Below are positions 1 to 11,741 of a stretch of 64,000 bases of DNA, one piece after another (the first letter of the stretch is position 1; every line of letters begins with the position of its first letter). The notes beneath the pieces are model-generated. The model saw nothing but the letters and a program-made list of their open reading frames with translations, had not been told where the DNA came from and ran no database searches. Made by a program: the position numbers and the translations under genes. Source of the stretch: Euphorbia lathyris (taxonomy: Eukaryota > Streptophyta > Magnoliopsida > Malpighiales > Euphorbiaceae); the NCBI RefSeq assembly GCF_963576675.1, contig NC_088913.1:21216001-21280000 (forward strand), in the 5' to 3' direction.

Positions 1-248
1 AGGTGCGTGATAGGTCCAAGTGCAAGTTTAGGGTGCCAAACCTCATATTTCTAAGTAGAGATGAGTATTTCTAAGTTTAGGTCCATGATAGGTCCAAGTG
101 CAAGTTTAGGGTGCCAAACGTCAATTAGGGTGCCAGTTTAAACCTGACAAGTTAGTAATTCCACCTTGCACTTAGGGTTTAAAGTCTTAAGACCGTCGTT
201 CGGGTGGAATTACTCATCTCTACTTAGAAATAACACCCTCATATTGCG
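1..248. repeat. Hairpin-forming repeat (MITE-like)
   Basis: A 33-bp segment occurs twice in direct orientation (about 9-42 and 87-119). A 22-bp segment at 47-68 has a perfect inverted copy at 210-231. A second, imperfect inverted pair (about 151-165 and 201-214) lies inside it, so the stretch can fold into one long hairpin. CCTCATAT occurs at 41-48 and again at 237-244 and could be a target duplication. I see no coding. A small non-autonomous DNA transposon is the likely explanation, but I do not recognise the family. Confidence 0.45.
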
Positions 249-1570
249 ACAGGACTACTTACAAAAAGGAAAGAGAGTAGTAATTCAATGGAACGTGAGA
301 ATTTGAAGAGGCAGGCAACAATTGGGGTCAATTCAGTTGATGCAGAGCACGTTTGAAAAGAGAGGTAAGTGCAATGAACATGGAGCTCAAGTGCAATTAT
401 TGGACGAGTGAATTATATATACAATTGATACAAGTTCAAGCCATGACATGCATCCATGCTCATTGTCATGCCCTGCAATGTCATGTGCGTGCGCACACAC
501 ACAAAGTGAAATGTGGAGTTGGGAGACGGTTCGAGTGATGTCTGAAAAACTTGTCTGCTTGTTTCATACCTTTAGTTTGTAGAACAGTTTGAGTTCGTAC
601 ATTTCATATACGGATAAAGTTCACTTATATTGCTTGCTATAATCGTCTACTTGGAGCCTGATTGCCACTCTATGGTTAATTTTTTTCCGCCTTTTTATAC
701 CCTATCATTACTACAAACCAGGAGGCTCCAAATTTGATAGACGAAAACAGGAAACTCAAACAAAAGTAAGCATTTAGGACCTTCTTTTATTGATGAAATT
801 TCTCTGTTTTTTTCATATTAGCTATATAGGTTAGTTGCTGATATATTTCCATTTACAATTTTTCAGATGTCGGGAGTATGAGAAGAGGAAAGAAGAAAAT
901 GATACGAAGGTATGTGAAATGGACATAATAGCATAAATCAGAGTGCTTTTTAAATGCATAAATTCATATAAACATGAGTCGATGCATTGCAGGTAACAAA
1001 GCTTAAGAAAGAGTCAGCGGATGTTAAATTAAATGCAAGTAAAGGGCTTTTGGCAGAAGCAACGGCATTGGATCTTATGGAGGAAAAAAAGGTAAATATA
1101 TGTAAGATCACATCTATAGCTTTCCAATCAATTCTTTTATTTGTTTTGGGGGTTGGATTGTATAGTTTTGGACTAAATTTTTCATTCAATAAGCTAACTT
1201 TTCTCTTTAAAACACAGACATACTAACAGTTCTTTTTGCACTATAATATAATTTGAATCCTACATAACTGGATAGTCCTAAAGGAGCTTAATGTGTAAAA
1301 AAATGATAAATTAATGTCTCGGTTTAAAAGAGCAGGGTTAATTTGTTAAAAAATCATTGATGGGGGCTTATTGTCTCCATTTGTTGCTCTTTCCGTAATA
1401 GATTTCTTGACTAAGTTTTCTTTATAAATGATTATTTGTATCATTTTGCTGTTGTTATCCTATTATGATCTTTATTTCAGAACTATCTTTTGGAGGGGGT
1501 AGCAGATAATGCTCTGGAAAAAGAACTGAATAACATAAACTCCTACTTTTCTTCACTATTTTGTTACTAG
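249..1570 (+). pseudogene. Multi-exon coiled-coil gene fragment, possibly MORC C-terminus
   Basis: Five coding-like blocks follow one another with GT-AG borders: about 249-364 (with an in-frame TGA at 354-356), 722-765, 867-909, 993-1091 and 1481-1570 (ending in TAG). The middle blocks keep frame across introns (44 + 43 nt, then 33 whole codons). They encode a charged, helical peptide rich in K/E/L, with segments such as LIDENRKLKQK, CREYEKRKEEN and LLAEATALDLMEEKK. This is coiled-coil. From memory the pattern resembles the C-terminal coiled coil of plant MICRORCHIDIA ATPases, but the ATPase domains are absent and the match is unverified. A further block after an acceptor at about 1659 could be another exon. 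The early stop and the missing 5' part suggest a gene fragment or pseudogene; it could also be the tail of a gene that starts outside the window. Confidence 0.4.
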
Positions 1571-2059
1571 ACACAGCTAATTACATAACCCATTTCCATT
1601 TCCAGTTACTATTATAATACTGTAATTAAAGTTAATTATATGGTGTAATTTTGGCAGACGGAAGAAGTTGGAGGAAACATGCTAATGAAATTTCGAAGAG
1701 TTGAAGCACCAAATGAACTACATGTAATGTACATAGGAGATGTCTACATAGTTATATGTCATTAGTCTTCAATTATTGCAGGAAACCATATTTCATATTT
1801 CAGTTATAGGCTTCATCTCGTAGAGAAAGTGTGTGCATGAACAGGTTGACAGTATTTTTATGAAAAATGTGTGTGCTTACTTGCACAATCTCTATTTGGC
1901 TTTCTAATTACAAATGTTCTTGTGGTTATCGCATGTATGAAATATCATTTAGAACTGCATTAGACATATGTGTTTGTTATTTTCGATATTGAGAAGGAAC
2001 TCTCTTCAATCCAAAATTAATTATATTTTTGTACAAATTAAGTAATTATAAACAAATAA

Positions 2060-2404
2060 GAAAGAGTAGCCAGTTTAGCGACGGAATAATTGGTCATAAA
2101 CATCATCAATTCTGTCCCTAAAGTAAGGATGGGAACTATATCCGAAGCAACGTTAGTGACTCCATTTTCTTGGTTTGCGACTGAATATTTAGTCAGTAAC
2201 TTAGTGACTAACCTTTATGACCATGTGATGTTAGTTGTAAAGTTAGCGACCACATCAAATAAATCGTCAGTAACACGTTACCAACCAGGTAGTTACTGAC
2301 CAAATAGATTCCGTCGGTAACACATGAAATTCAGTCGGTAATCCTTTTTAGGGACTGAATTGCGACTGAATTTTCAGTCCCTAACTATTGATTTTCTTGT
2401 AGTG
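2060..2404 (-). mobile_element. CACTA (En/Spm) transposon terminus, remnant
   Basis: The stretch ends in TTTTCTTGTAGTG (2392-2404), the inverted form of the CACTACAAGAAAA terminus of plant CACTA elements. The 340 bp before it are filled with short motifs repeated on both strands (GTCGGTAA, TTAGTGACT, GACTGAAT), like the subterminal transposase-binding repeats of these elements. I find no matching left terminus and no transposase ORF, so this is a remnant or a small deletion derivative whose other end I cannot place. Confidence 0.6.
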
Positions 2405-3918
2405 GAAGAGTTAACGGATCTAAACTAGAAAGAGAAGACGAAGCTTTTGTGCATCCTCCGAATCCTCTCTCTCCATCTGTGGTTACCATTTTTCTTAACC
2501 AGTACAAAATTTAGCAACTAGGCATCCTGAAGAAAATAGAGAAAGAAACTCTAACAGAGAGAGAGAAGGAAAATAGAGGGAAACTATGTGAAAGAAAATA
2601 AATTCGAAGAGAGAGAAAGACATAGATAATCAAAATCTAAGAGAGAGAAATTGAAGTTTAGTTAGTGTATGATAGGCCAATTAAATTAGTTGTGTATAGT
2701 GTGTACAATTATTTGTTAAAAAATTGGTTAAAATCATGTTGACCGTCTTTTACCGGTTAAAAATATTTATTTGTCCGGTTACTGTTAGTTAGAGTATATT
2801 TTTGAAACAAAATGTAATTTAGGTATCAAAGTGTGAATTGAGATATAATTCAGGTACCATTGAAGTAATTTACCCCAAAATAGTCCCTAAAACCGTACTA
2901 AAAGATAGGGATTTTTGACCCCTATCAAACTCCGATGAGCTTTTTCGAATAGCATTTTACCCCTTTCGTCTAAGTTCCAGTATATATAATAGTTTTTCTA
3001 AATTCTTAGTCTATTATGAGAATTGCATTCTAAAATATTAAAATTTTAGATTTATTACAGAGTTATTCGATTAATTAAACTGTACAAAAACCTTAATTGA
3101 TATTGTGGAAGCCAGGAGCATTCTAAACATACATTTGTCTATCTACCGTTTTTCTTAAACGTGAATTAATTATAGGGATGTGTTTCATATTTGTAGGAGA
3201 GCAACAAACGGGTCAACTAGAATCCAAACAAATTTATTAGTATGTATATATGTGTGTATGTGTGCGCACCTATTGCTATTTTTGTCATAGAATACTAATA
3301 TGAATGTTGAGTTATATATTTATCAATTTAATCATCTGCCTTTAGATGTGAACCTATATTGTTGTAAATTTGGGAATTCGTGAATTTAACAAACAAGCCA
3401 TATGGCAATTAAGTGTTATTATTATTATGAATATTATCAAAATTAGATGTGCGATAATATATTTTGATTGATTATTTAGCTCTTTGATTATGAGTTTTTT
3501 TTATAGACGATAATAAATGAAGGTACTTTATTGGTCATGTTGTTGTTTGTTTTAATTATAATGTGTATTTTTAATGTGACTGGGGATGAGGGTTACATTT
3601 AATTGTACAAGAGTGCCGATTTTACGATTCTTAAAAAGTAATAGAGGTAGTATGACATTCCTAAAATATAAAATATGGCATAAACATGCATGGATTAACA
3701 TGATATTAAATATTATTATTTTCACATTTCAAAATAATATCATCTAATGGAAATTATAATGTTGGTCAAACATCTAATATAGAGTCGGTAGGATATCAAC
3801 TATTAGAGTAGTCTAGCAGAAAACATATATATCATAATATTCCTTACTTTTGAGGTGATGTTTGATAAAGAATTTTCAGGTTGAAATTTGTTTTAAGGAG
3901 GGTAGAACTGTAACATTG
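2405..3918. other. AT-rich non-coding stretch between CACTA pieces
   Basis: No open frame of note and no element ends. It begins with a purine-rich GAGAGA stretch (about 2520-2650) and is otherwise strongly AT-rich. It contains copy 1 of a ~205 bp direct repeat (about 2936-3145), whose second copy lies near 9276-9478, and a short TATATATAATAG run inside that repeat. Confidence 0.5.
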
Positions 3919-4641
3919 CACTACAAGAAAAATAGTAATTAGCAACCAAAAATTTGGTTGCTGAATCGGCCTCTAACGTGTTTTTCCAACCAGATTTATG
4001 TTTTTAGCAACCAAAAAGCATCGGTTGCTAATTGCTAGGTTGCTAAATCTTTCAAATCGGATCTAGCTTCATGGTAGCAATGTTTGCAACCAACAAATTG
4101 GTTGTTAAGCTGGTGGCAAACTTACAAACCGTTTTTTAGCAACCACTATTTGGTTTCAAAATCCAATTTCTAATTTGTGTATCGAATGTTGTTAGAGACG
4201 AGCTTTTGGTTGCAATAAGCTGGTTGCAACATTCACGACGGTTTTCGGACCGATTTCTGACTGATGTAATTCGACAACCAAAATTCTACTGTCGCACTAG
4301 TGACGATAATTTTCGTCGGTAAATTGCTGGACAACTGTTTTGATATTTTTTTCCCATAAATTATTACTACTATTTATTAGTAAACTAAAATATTATATAA
4401 CTATTTAAAAAAATTCCATAATCAAACACATAATATATATATATTAATACTACCAAAATGTATTTATAAGTAATAATTAAACTAGCCAAGTACCAAAATG
4501 ACATAATACTAATGTAAGTATCAAAACGAGCATATATAGCTCGGTACACCTCTAATATCAAATTAGAGTGGGAGGTCGTGGATTCAATATACACCCCCTT
4601 CAAAAAAACTACCAAAAAGAAATATTCCAAAACATAGGAAT

Positions 4642-5055
4642 CTAATGGTTAGAGTCACGGTCTAACCTCTCCAAGGCATGAAGTCGATGGAGAATGGTTT
4701 GAATTTGCCTCAATGATGGACCAATTACTGTCTCAATATCGATTAATCTCCCCCGAAGTTGGTTAACGTCATCGGGATTAACACGCAAATGTAAACCTTG
4801 AAGCGTTTGATCCATCTGTTGTTGTCTTTCATCAGTCCGTTGTTGGCGTTCATTTATCCGTTCTAGATGCTCTATAAAATTAGCCCTTTCGGCATTGAAA
4901 CCATCAAGCCGCTCTTGGATAGAGTGAAGATTGGTTTGTGTAGTAGCATGTGAGCTAGATGCACCGTTGATGTTAGAACTTGAAGATGAACCAACTCTTG
5001 CATTTCTAGGATGCGACATACGATCCCGATAATAATGAGAAGATGCGGAACCCAA
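4642..5055 (-). pseudogene. CACTA second-gene exon, coiled-coil, Transposase_24-associated
   Basis: The minus-strand frame encodes about 137 residues: a Ser/Asn-rich N-terminus, then a Q/R/E-rich coiled coil (ERLDGF, ERINERQQRTDERQQQMDQ) and a polar C-terminus ending near LERLDRDS. This is typical of the C-terminal exon of the plant CACTA protein that also carries a Transposase_24 domain. It lies downstream of the Transposase_24 exon at 5898-6257 in the same orientation and probably belongs to the same gene, joined by introns I have not mapped. It would help bind element ends. The assignment rests on composition and context. Confidence 0.5.
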
Positions 5056-5897
5056 TCCATAAATCCCCCCGTCCCTATTAACTCCTCCACAAGCCGCATA
5101 AAATGCTTCTATTTCATCAATGGCTTCAATGGCTGCCTCAAGTTGGGTGGGAGTCTGTTCTACTTCTTGTTGTTCAAGTTGTTCAACTTATTTTTCAATA
5201 TTGCTTTCATACTCTGCCTACATTTAATATTAAACAAAAGATTTAAAAAATGTCAAAGAAGATATACAACATGGTACCTTTTGTTGCATAAGATATGTAA
5301 AAGGCATATATTACTAATACTAAGCAATTGTTTTTTATAAACATATCAGGGAACCTTAATAAAAATTCAAATAAGGACAAGTTTGCTTTAATGACACTTC
5401 TAGAGGTTAGAATAAAATAATATTAAGAAATATTACTTTTTTTTATCAATCTAAAACAAAAGTTAATTATTAGCAAAATATTACTGCCACTCCTTAATTC
5501 TGGAACATAACAGCAGCAAATGCTAGAATCTAATTAATAAAAATAACCCATACAACTATAAAAATAACAATTACTCAATTTGATTAATTCAGTTTTAACA
5601 TCAATTGAAATTGCTTTTTTATTTATTTTTTCATTCCTAAAACTATTACCAAACCATAATTATTGCATTAATTCTTAAGTGACAGAAATATAAAAACTCC
5701 TAAAATAAGATGAATTATACCTGAATTTCTCTACATCGATCATTAACAAATGTAACTCCATCATGATCGTGTGTGTGAGCCCACAAAAAGAACTGATCAG
5801 GAGTGATTGACTTACCTAAGTCCTTTTCCTGTCATAAGTATATATAAGCTGAATTAACCAATGAATATAACAAGAATAATTCAAAAGCATACGAATG

Positions 5898-6257
5898 CTA
5901 TGTATAGATGCTTACTAGTTTTTGTACAGATTTCGCATGTGCACTTGAACCTCCGTTATGGGTTCCTTTTGCCACTCCTTCTCCTCCCAGCCTTATCTTT
6001 TTGGCAGTTTCTCTTTTTTTTCTAAAATCGGCAGATTCCCACATGCGAGTCCATGGCCCCCATACTTCTTCGGGGCACCAAATAGGCCTTTTTCCCTTTT
6101 TTCTTATTGTAGTCATTGTTCCCTTGTAGCGATCTTTGAGTTTTTTAATGAACGCCTTCCTCATTGTGTCATCAGAATGTTTGCAAGAGTCCCAAACACA
6201 TCGTTTCTGCATAAACGTAAAAAATGGATTAACAATATATTTTTCAACCCGAATCAA
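5898..6257 (-). pseudogene. Transposase_24-type domain of CACTA element
   Basis: The minus-strand frame shows features of plant Transposase_24 proteins: WDSCKHSD, then RKAFIKKLKDRYKG, a tryptophan-rich part (WCPEEVWGPWTRMWES), then FRKKRETAKKIR and a TH-GGS motif (KGTHNGGSSAHAK). In this family the W, FxxxS/RExxKxxR and HxGGS motifs are conserved and the protein is the accessory, TnpA-like component. The flanks look like introns, so the displayed start is not the protein start. A further exon of the same gene may lie at 6446-7356, where I see only weak coding signal. Likely inactive because the element is truncated. Confidence 0.6.
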
Positions 6258-7421
6258 AGGTAGATAACTTCGAATACCCGAAACTCCTCAAAATATTTAT
6301 CCAAAATGGCAGTTGGTATCATTCCCGCGTTATACGCGACCGGTTGTGGATATTCTTGAAAGATACTTGTAACCACAGATGCAAGGTGATTATCAATAAT
6401 CCTGCATCACATATTAATTAGAAGTGTCAATTCATAAATAAATAGATGTTATTAAACTATTATATTATCTACACGAGTTCCTTTAATTTACTTATTATCC
6501 ACGGAAAGCACAACAATAAATTTGTCATTAGAATCTTTAGGCGCATCAGATCTTATATTCCTTCGTGGTCCATAATGTCGAGGTGTTGTAGTAGGAGACT
6601 GAGTGGAACCACTAGCAACATTGGAACCTGCTAAAAAGAAAAATATATGGATTAAAAACATAATAATAGTTGCATGCTTAATCTTTTAATTTGCCACAAA
6701 AGTCTTCACATCAGTTAATAAGAATCCTCCAACATCTACATGCATTTGTTGTTGGTCAAATAATTGAATATAATAGGCCACATTCAAAAATTAGTTCCAT
6801 ATGTTTTCACATTAACTACTGATATAATTTAACATACCAATCCCTATAACAATATGGTCTAATATATTGAAACATTGCATTCACTATCATTAACTTTCAA
6901 TTCAAGATTAGGGTGCTGCATAATGTTTCATGTGTGAAATTATAATTAACAGTTAGTAAGCTTTAATAAAAATAATTTAGCTCTTAATTGTAAAGTGAAA
7001 CAAAATCTTAGGTGCACCATTATTCATAAAATAAAACCATAATGTTGATATATAATCGAGCATGTCATTTGTGTAACAGAAATAATGATAGCAAACTGAA
7101 AAATGGTTCAATCAACTTGCATTTAAAAGTAGTATGAATTAATAATTTTTTTTGTCCTAAATGACGTAGAGAAACTTCTGTCCCATACCTTCTGTATTTG
7201 GCTGAGCTTGTGATGGACCCATAGGTAATGTAATTGGTCCCTGCAATGAAGTGGGCGGGGTAGCAAGCTCCTCCGTAGATGAAGGAAATGTCTGATGTGA
7301 AGATGAAGGTGTTGAAGAGGGTGATGACTCTTGTACATATGAAAATTAAATACCACTCATACTAATCAAAATAGTATTCTAAAATCAACACCAAATATAA
7401 CAATTTGAATTTCATTGGAAA

Positions 7422-8137
7422 TTAATCACTATCATCGTCACAAAGATGGATATCATCATCCGAATTGTCGCTAACTTCAGTCTCGTTCTCAGATTCAGAA
7501 ATGATAACCTCATCTTCATCATTTTCTTCACTTGGCAACTCAAAATAAGGATCATTAACCACATTGTTTAAAGGAATTTCATCTTCAAAAGAAACTTCAA
7601 CTTGAATTAATTGAGCCGCATCTTCTTGAAATGCATCATTGTTAGCAGCCACCTTATTCTCAGGTATGTCAAAAACTCCTCTAGGTTTAACTGTGCATAC
7701 AACAGCCCAGTCCACCTTATCACGCCTCATTGAAGGATAAGGAACGAAATAAACTTGTGTCGCTTGCAAAGCCAAAATGAATGGCTCATATTTATTAAAA
7801 GTCCGCTTCATATTGACTTCAACAATGTTGTAACGATCATGGATCTGAATGCCGACATTTGGCGTAGGATCATACCATGTGCATTTGAACAACACAATCT
7901 TTTGAACTGGAAGACCAGAGTAAGAAACTTCTATTATCTCGTCGATGACACCGTAGTATTCAAAACCCTCTCCAAAGACACAAACAGCATTGTTAGAAGT
8001 TGACCGATCGCCACTATGTGTTGTTGTATGAAATCTATAGCCATTCACAAAATACACATTGAATGATGTCACCATTCGAGACGGTTTAAGAGCCAAATTG
8101 GCAACACATTGGTTCTCAATGGCATTATGCTTGCTCT
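7422..8137 (-). pseudogene. CACTA transposase C-terminal region (DUF4216)
   Basis: The minus-strand ORF encodes a DUF4216-type domain, found at the C-terminus of plant En/Spm transposases. I see the motif order GYRFHTTTHS, VFGEGFEYYGVIDEIIEVSY, VLFKCTWYDPTPN, then IVEVNMKR and PFILALQATQVYFVPYPS. A long acidic tail follows, rich in D, E and S (SENETEVSDNSDDDIHLCDDDSD region, 7425-7500). The ORF continues upstream of its first Met towards about 8137, where an acceptor joins it to the exon at 8224-8300. The function of DUF4216 is not known. The copy is well preserved, but the catalytic N-terminal part is gone. Confidence 0.75.
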
Positions 8138-8223
8138 AATGAAAGAAATGGAAATTTAATCAGTAAACAATAACTTATTGATCTATACATTATATCCATT
8201 ATTAACAAGTTACTACAACTTAC

Positions 8224-8306
8224 AAAATTTAAGAACCAATTGGGAAAATGTTTTTCCACATCTGATTCGATGGTTGCATTATTAGAATCAGGGTCTAGAC
8301 CTTGCA
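8224..8306 (-). pseudogene. CACTA transposase internal exon
   Basis: A short minus-strand exon reads LYKEHLQGLDPDSNN, then DVEKHFPNWFLNFV, bounded by a likely acceptor (TACTAG, near 8324) and a donor (GTAAGTTGTAGT, near 8222). The HF..WF signature just before the DUF4216 exon is normal for plant CACTA transposases. It lies between the exons at 8395-8690 and 7422-8137 in the same orientation, so the three are one gene. Confidence 0.6.
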
Positions 8307-8394
8307 AATGCTCCTTATATAACCTAGTATAGTTAACAAGTCAACACATGAATATTTACCAACGTTAAATTGTAAAATTAACATTGCATGAAAC

Positions 8395-8690
8395 TTACTC
8401 CACATATGGTGTCACTTGTGCACAATTCAGCAAGATATAAGAGTGAACCACGACGTGCTCCTTTTCATCCAACCATCTTGATCTTGCAAGTCCACTATAG
8501 CGACCATTATAAGAGAATATCATCAAATTTGACTTATCCACAACATCAGTATCACCTCCATCATCATTGCGAGGCACTTTGCGATGTCGTGTATAGACTT
8601 GCGGCTCAAAATAATAAGAACAAAAATTGGATGACTCTTCTACTAGGTATGCATTGCATATTGAACCTTCAACACGTAATTTTATAGAGG
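8395..8690 (-). pseudogene. CACTA transposase middle region (before DUF4216)
   Basis: The minus-strand frame contains EGSICNAYLVEESSNFCSYY, YTRHRKVPRND, and then VVHSYILLNCAQVTPYVE before a donor (GTAAG). The pattern RPEGSI-x-Y-x-x-EE-x-x-FCS matches the region linking the catalytic part and DUF4216 in plant En/Spm transposases. Coding similarity stops at about 8690, where AT-rich sequence begins, so the whole catalytic domain (TNP2/Transposase_21) is missing. Confidence 0.65.
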
Positions 8691-8799
8691 GTGTTTTGCA
8701 AAATATAATTGATACTATATATATTATAATTATAGTATTAGAATTGTTTTTATTAAAATTATTATTAAGTGGACCCATTCATCTATTTTATTATCATCA

Positions 8800-8880
8800 T
8801 TTTATATTATTGGTTTTACTATTATTACTATTATTATTATTACTGTTATTATTATTATTATTGTTGTTATTATTATTATG
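8800..8880. repeat. TTA/ATT microsatellite
   Basis: A run of TTA/ATT trinucleotides with a few TAC and TTG variants lies directly at the point where CACTA coding similarity ends. It produces long Leu- or Tyr-only frames that are not genes. Confidence 0.85.
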
Positions 8881-9275
8881 CGGATGAAATCAGAAAGGAA
8901 AATGAAACACACGTTGTACTCCATCTTTTTATTTTTCTTATTTTCTTCAATCTTATTTTTCTTCGTAACTCTTTACTTCGGTCACCTCTTCAAACAAAAA
9001 TTACACCATTAATTTTCTTGTTTTGTGAGAAAATTTTTAGGACCACTATCAATATTTTTCTGACAAGTGTGGTAACTAGAGGAAGATTTTTTAACCGAAA
9101 AATGTTAGATCCTAGCCTTTTGACCAATTTTTGTAGTGAAAGGAGTGTATTTTCGAACTCATCTGAATGTTGGCTATCTCATGGCAGTCTTTGATTGCTT
9201 TTTTGACAACTCCAACAAACTTTCGGTGACAGATGAACTTTCATCATCCGACCACCGCGTTTCGATGAAAATTCG

Positions 9276-9478
9276 GTGAGCGTTTTCGGCTAGAATTTTA
9301 CCCCTTTCGTCTAGGTTCCTATATATATAATAGTTTTTCTAAATTCTGCTATGAGAATTGAATTCTAAAAGGTTAAAAATTTAGACTTAATTAGACAGTT
9401 ATTCGATTAATTAGACTGATATGAAACTTTAATTGATATTGTGAAGGTTAGGAGCTTTTTGAACATACATTTGCATTT
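9276..9478. repeat. Copy 2 of a dispersed ~205 bp direct repeat
   Basis: About 200 bp match 2936-3145 with substitutions and small indels. Shared blocks include TTTTACCCCTTTCGTCTA, a TATATATAATAG run, TTATTCGATTAATTA and ATTGATATTGTG. The copies flank the truncated CACTA element. I do not recognise the repeat. Confidence 0.7.
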
Positions 9479-9599
9479 CTATCATATTGATGCGGGATCC
9501 AACAAATGACATGTGAGGAGACGAGTGATGGACGAAGTCGGGTCAAAGGGGAACACATCAAAACAAAGAAAAGACCTTTTGCTGAAAAATAGATCCACA

Positions 9600-10540
9600 C
9601 GCCACTTGGATTAATGAAATGAATTTCGGAAACTTCAGCACCAAGCCCAAACTCCATGTGGACTTGGATGATCAACAATTATGTTTCGGATGTGAAACCC
9701 ACACGCGGTGTGGACTAATAAAATGCTTTAAAATATCATTCTTGCCCCTCACTCAAACATTTCCCTATATAGATGGTGATTTAGATTCTCATTGTGAGTT
9801 TGTTGATAATAAAATTACGAATGAGGATTTAAATTTATATATAAATAAGGAGGAAGGAGTGTTAGTATAGGGGGACATTGAGGAAGCTCAAATTGAAAAG
9901 GGTGCACACTATGTGTTTGATGAAATGCCCCTTAGGCAAAATTTCACTTGTATACTTAAGGAAGGTGAGAGTTTAATCTTGAAGAATTGTATAGTGAGTT
10001 TGGGCTTGATAATCTCTTTGAGGAGAATGACGAAATCACATTATATGTGGAGGTTGATGGCAATGGTGATGGAAGAGATGTTGATGGTTCAACCATGTTG
10101 GAATGTAGCATGTTATATGAGTTAGGAAACTTGGTAAATGAAGTAACCAACTTGAACGATGGGGAGGAGTCTAAGGAAACAATAAGTCATGAGAAAGAAT
10201 GAGTTATTGATGAAGAGGGTAACAAATTTGAATATTATTATGAAGAAGACGAACCCGAGGTGGAGATTGATGAAAATGAGAACCAATCCGAGAAGGAGCT
10301 ATAAAGAAATGATGAACTTGGCTATTATAAGAGTAAGTTCGAGGATGGGGTTGAAGAGAGAGAGAATGATTCCTAGGATGAGCTATGTGAGGATGGTGAA
10401 TTTCATCCAAGATATTCTGAGCTGGAGTCCAGTCCGTCCCGGGGATGATGGTCGTGTGCCTGCAGCACCTACTCACATGAGTATTCCCACTATGCTTGTC
10501 TTATGTTGTCTTTTTGTGTTTGCTCAATTTCTCTGACAAA
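9600..10540 (+). pseudogene. Degenerate acidic coding-like region, unrecognised
   Basis: Several plus-strand frames read as a decayed protein broken by stops and shifts. 9619-9870 has a Cys/His-containing segment (DDQQLCFGCETHTRC). 9987-10400 is very acidic (DGDGRD.., EEGNKFEYYYEEDEPEVE, ELCEDGEFHPRY). The asymmetric composition suggests former coding sequence, perhaps from a retroelement, but I recognise no domain. No start, promoter or splice pattern can be defended. Confidence 0.3.
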
Positions 10541-10625
10541 ACTAGTTATATGTATAGGCTAAACAGAAGGCCCGTACTGTATATGATTGCTTAGAGTGCA
10601 GGTACTCCTACTAAGACCTCTTTTG

Positions 10626-11150
10626 CTTCTGCCTCTAGGTCATCATGTCGGGCTCCGACAACGGAGTTCATAATAGGAGAGCTGGCTCAGTACTTACACA
10701 CCAGCATTCAGATGGCTCGACCAGAGGAAGGCGAAGGACCAGTCGAGTTCTACATGGACACGGCTTTTCAGCCACCCTATGATCCTCCTAACACCACTCA
10801 AGCTTATGTCACCTTTGTTTTTGTTTTTTCAGTTTTCCTTATTTGTGTTTGTCTTACTTTCTTTCTTTTTTTTATAGATCCCTCATGCCACTGGACCATA
10901 ATTGACACACCTAGTCCAAAGGATGGAGTCTAAACTCCACAGGGAAAATGTCTTATTCACGTTAAGCATGTTCATTTATGCAAAATGAATGTATGCATGT
11001 ATATGACTCCTAGTTCATGAAAATTTGCAGGATACACTAGCGAGGTCATATCAGAACTTGATAGATAGCCGCTCTGAGTTAGCCACAGCTCGGGCTCAGC
11101 TCTGGTGATATGAGCGTTAGTATGGTGCCGGCGGATCGAGTGATGAAAAA
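10626..11150 (+). pseudogene. Fragment of a spliced retroelement-type ORF
   Basis: Two exon-like blocks are separated by a T-rich stretch. The first (about 10640-10810) reads IIGELAQYLHTSIQMARPEE, then EFYMDTAFQPPYDPP. The second begins after an acceptor near 11030 and reads DTLARSYQNLIDSRSELATA before a stop. The helical second block resembles the coiled-coil last exon of the antisense PMD genes seen elsewhere here, but the similarity is weak. Confidence 0.25.
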
Positions 11151-11439
11151 TGTAATTTGTTCTTAATTTTATTGAGTTTCTTCTCAAGTAGGCAAGAGTG
11201 CTAGAAAAGTTGGTTGTGATATTAAAAAATGGTGCAAAAGATTTTGTGATTTAAGTTTCTAAAAAAATTGCTAAATTTCCTAAGGTGTTCTCAACATGCT
11301 ATGATGAAGTTGTTATGTTCTAATTAGGTCGGATCTCCAAATATATGTAGAATTTTTTTCAAAAGTTTTTTTTGATGTTGTCACATACAATTTGAAGTAG
11401 TCTCTTGTTACATTTTAGTAAACTTAAGAGTAGTTGATA

Positions 11440-11741
11440 AAAGCAGTGGCGGATCCAGAATTTCTATCTAGCGGGCTAATTTTTGTCCTACGGTTCAGGG
11501 TAATCTTCTAGAGTCCAGACCGTCAAGGCTGGACAAATATTTTGTCCCCCAACATGATCAAATTGTTTCATTTTAGCGTGTTGACTAAGAAATTAAAAGT
11601 GTCTAACGTGATATCCTGATTTTTTTGCCTCTAGCATGATAAAATTGTTGCTTTTTAGCGTGTAGACATATTTAATTTTGTATAAATTCAACGAAAGTTT
11701 CCTACTAAACAAATATATTATTCTTTATAAATTGAATATTT
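11440..11741. other. AT-rich flank of the Copia element
   Basis: No coding. It holds AGTGGCGGATCCAGAATTTC at 11448-11467, a phrase I have often seen near plant non-autonomous transposons, and a repeated phrase (GATCAAATTGTTTCATTTTAGCGTG and a near copy 70 bp on). I cannot define element ends. Confidence 0.3.

Larger units (their letters stand above)
3919..8778 (-). mobile_element. Truncated CACTA (En/Spm-like) DNA transposon
   Basis: The left terminus CACTACAAGAAAAA starts at 3919. Positions 3930-4290 hold about ten copies of AGCAACCAAA or its complement TTTGGTTGCT on both strands, the usual arrangement of transposase-binding subterminal repeats. Minus-strand transposase-type ORFs follow (4642-5055, 5898-6257, 7422-8137, 8224-8300, 8395-8690). 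I do not find a convincing right terminus: TTTTTGTAGTG near 9129-9139 is a weak candidate without a matching target duplication. The N-terminal part of the main transposase is missing, so the element is truncated and not autonomous. Confidence 0.7.

Noticed and set aside
9129..9139. TTTTTGTAGTG as the right end of the CACTA element
   Set aside because: It lacks the full TTTTCTTGTAGTG terminus and a matching 3-bp target duplication, and no subterminal repeats precede it.
8627..9194. Plus-strand ORFs with poly-Leu or poly-Tyr runs
   Set aside because: They come from the TTA/ATT microsatellite and AT-rich flank.
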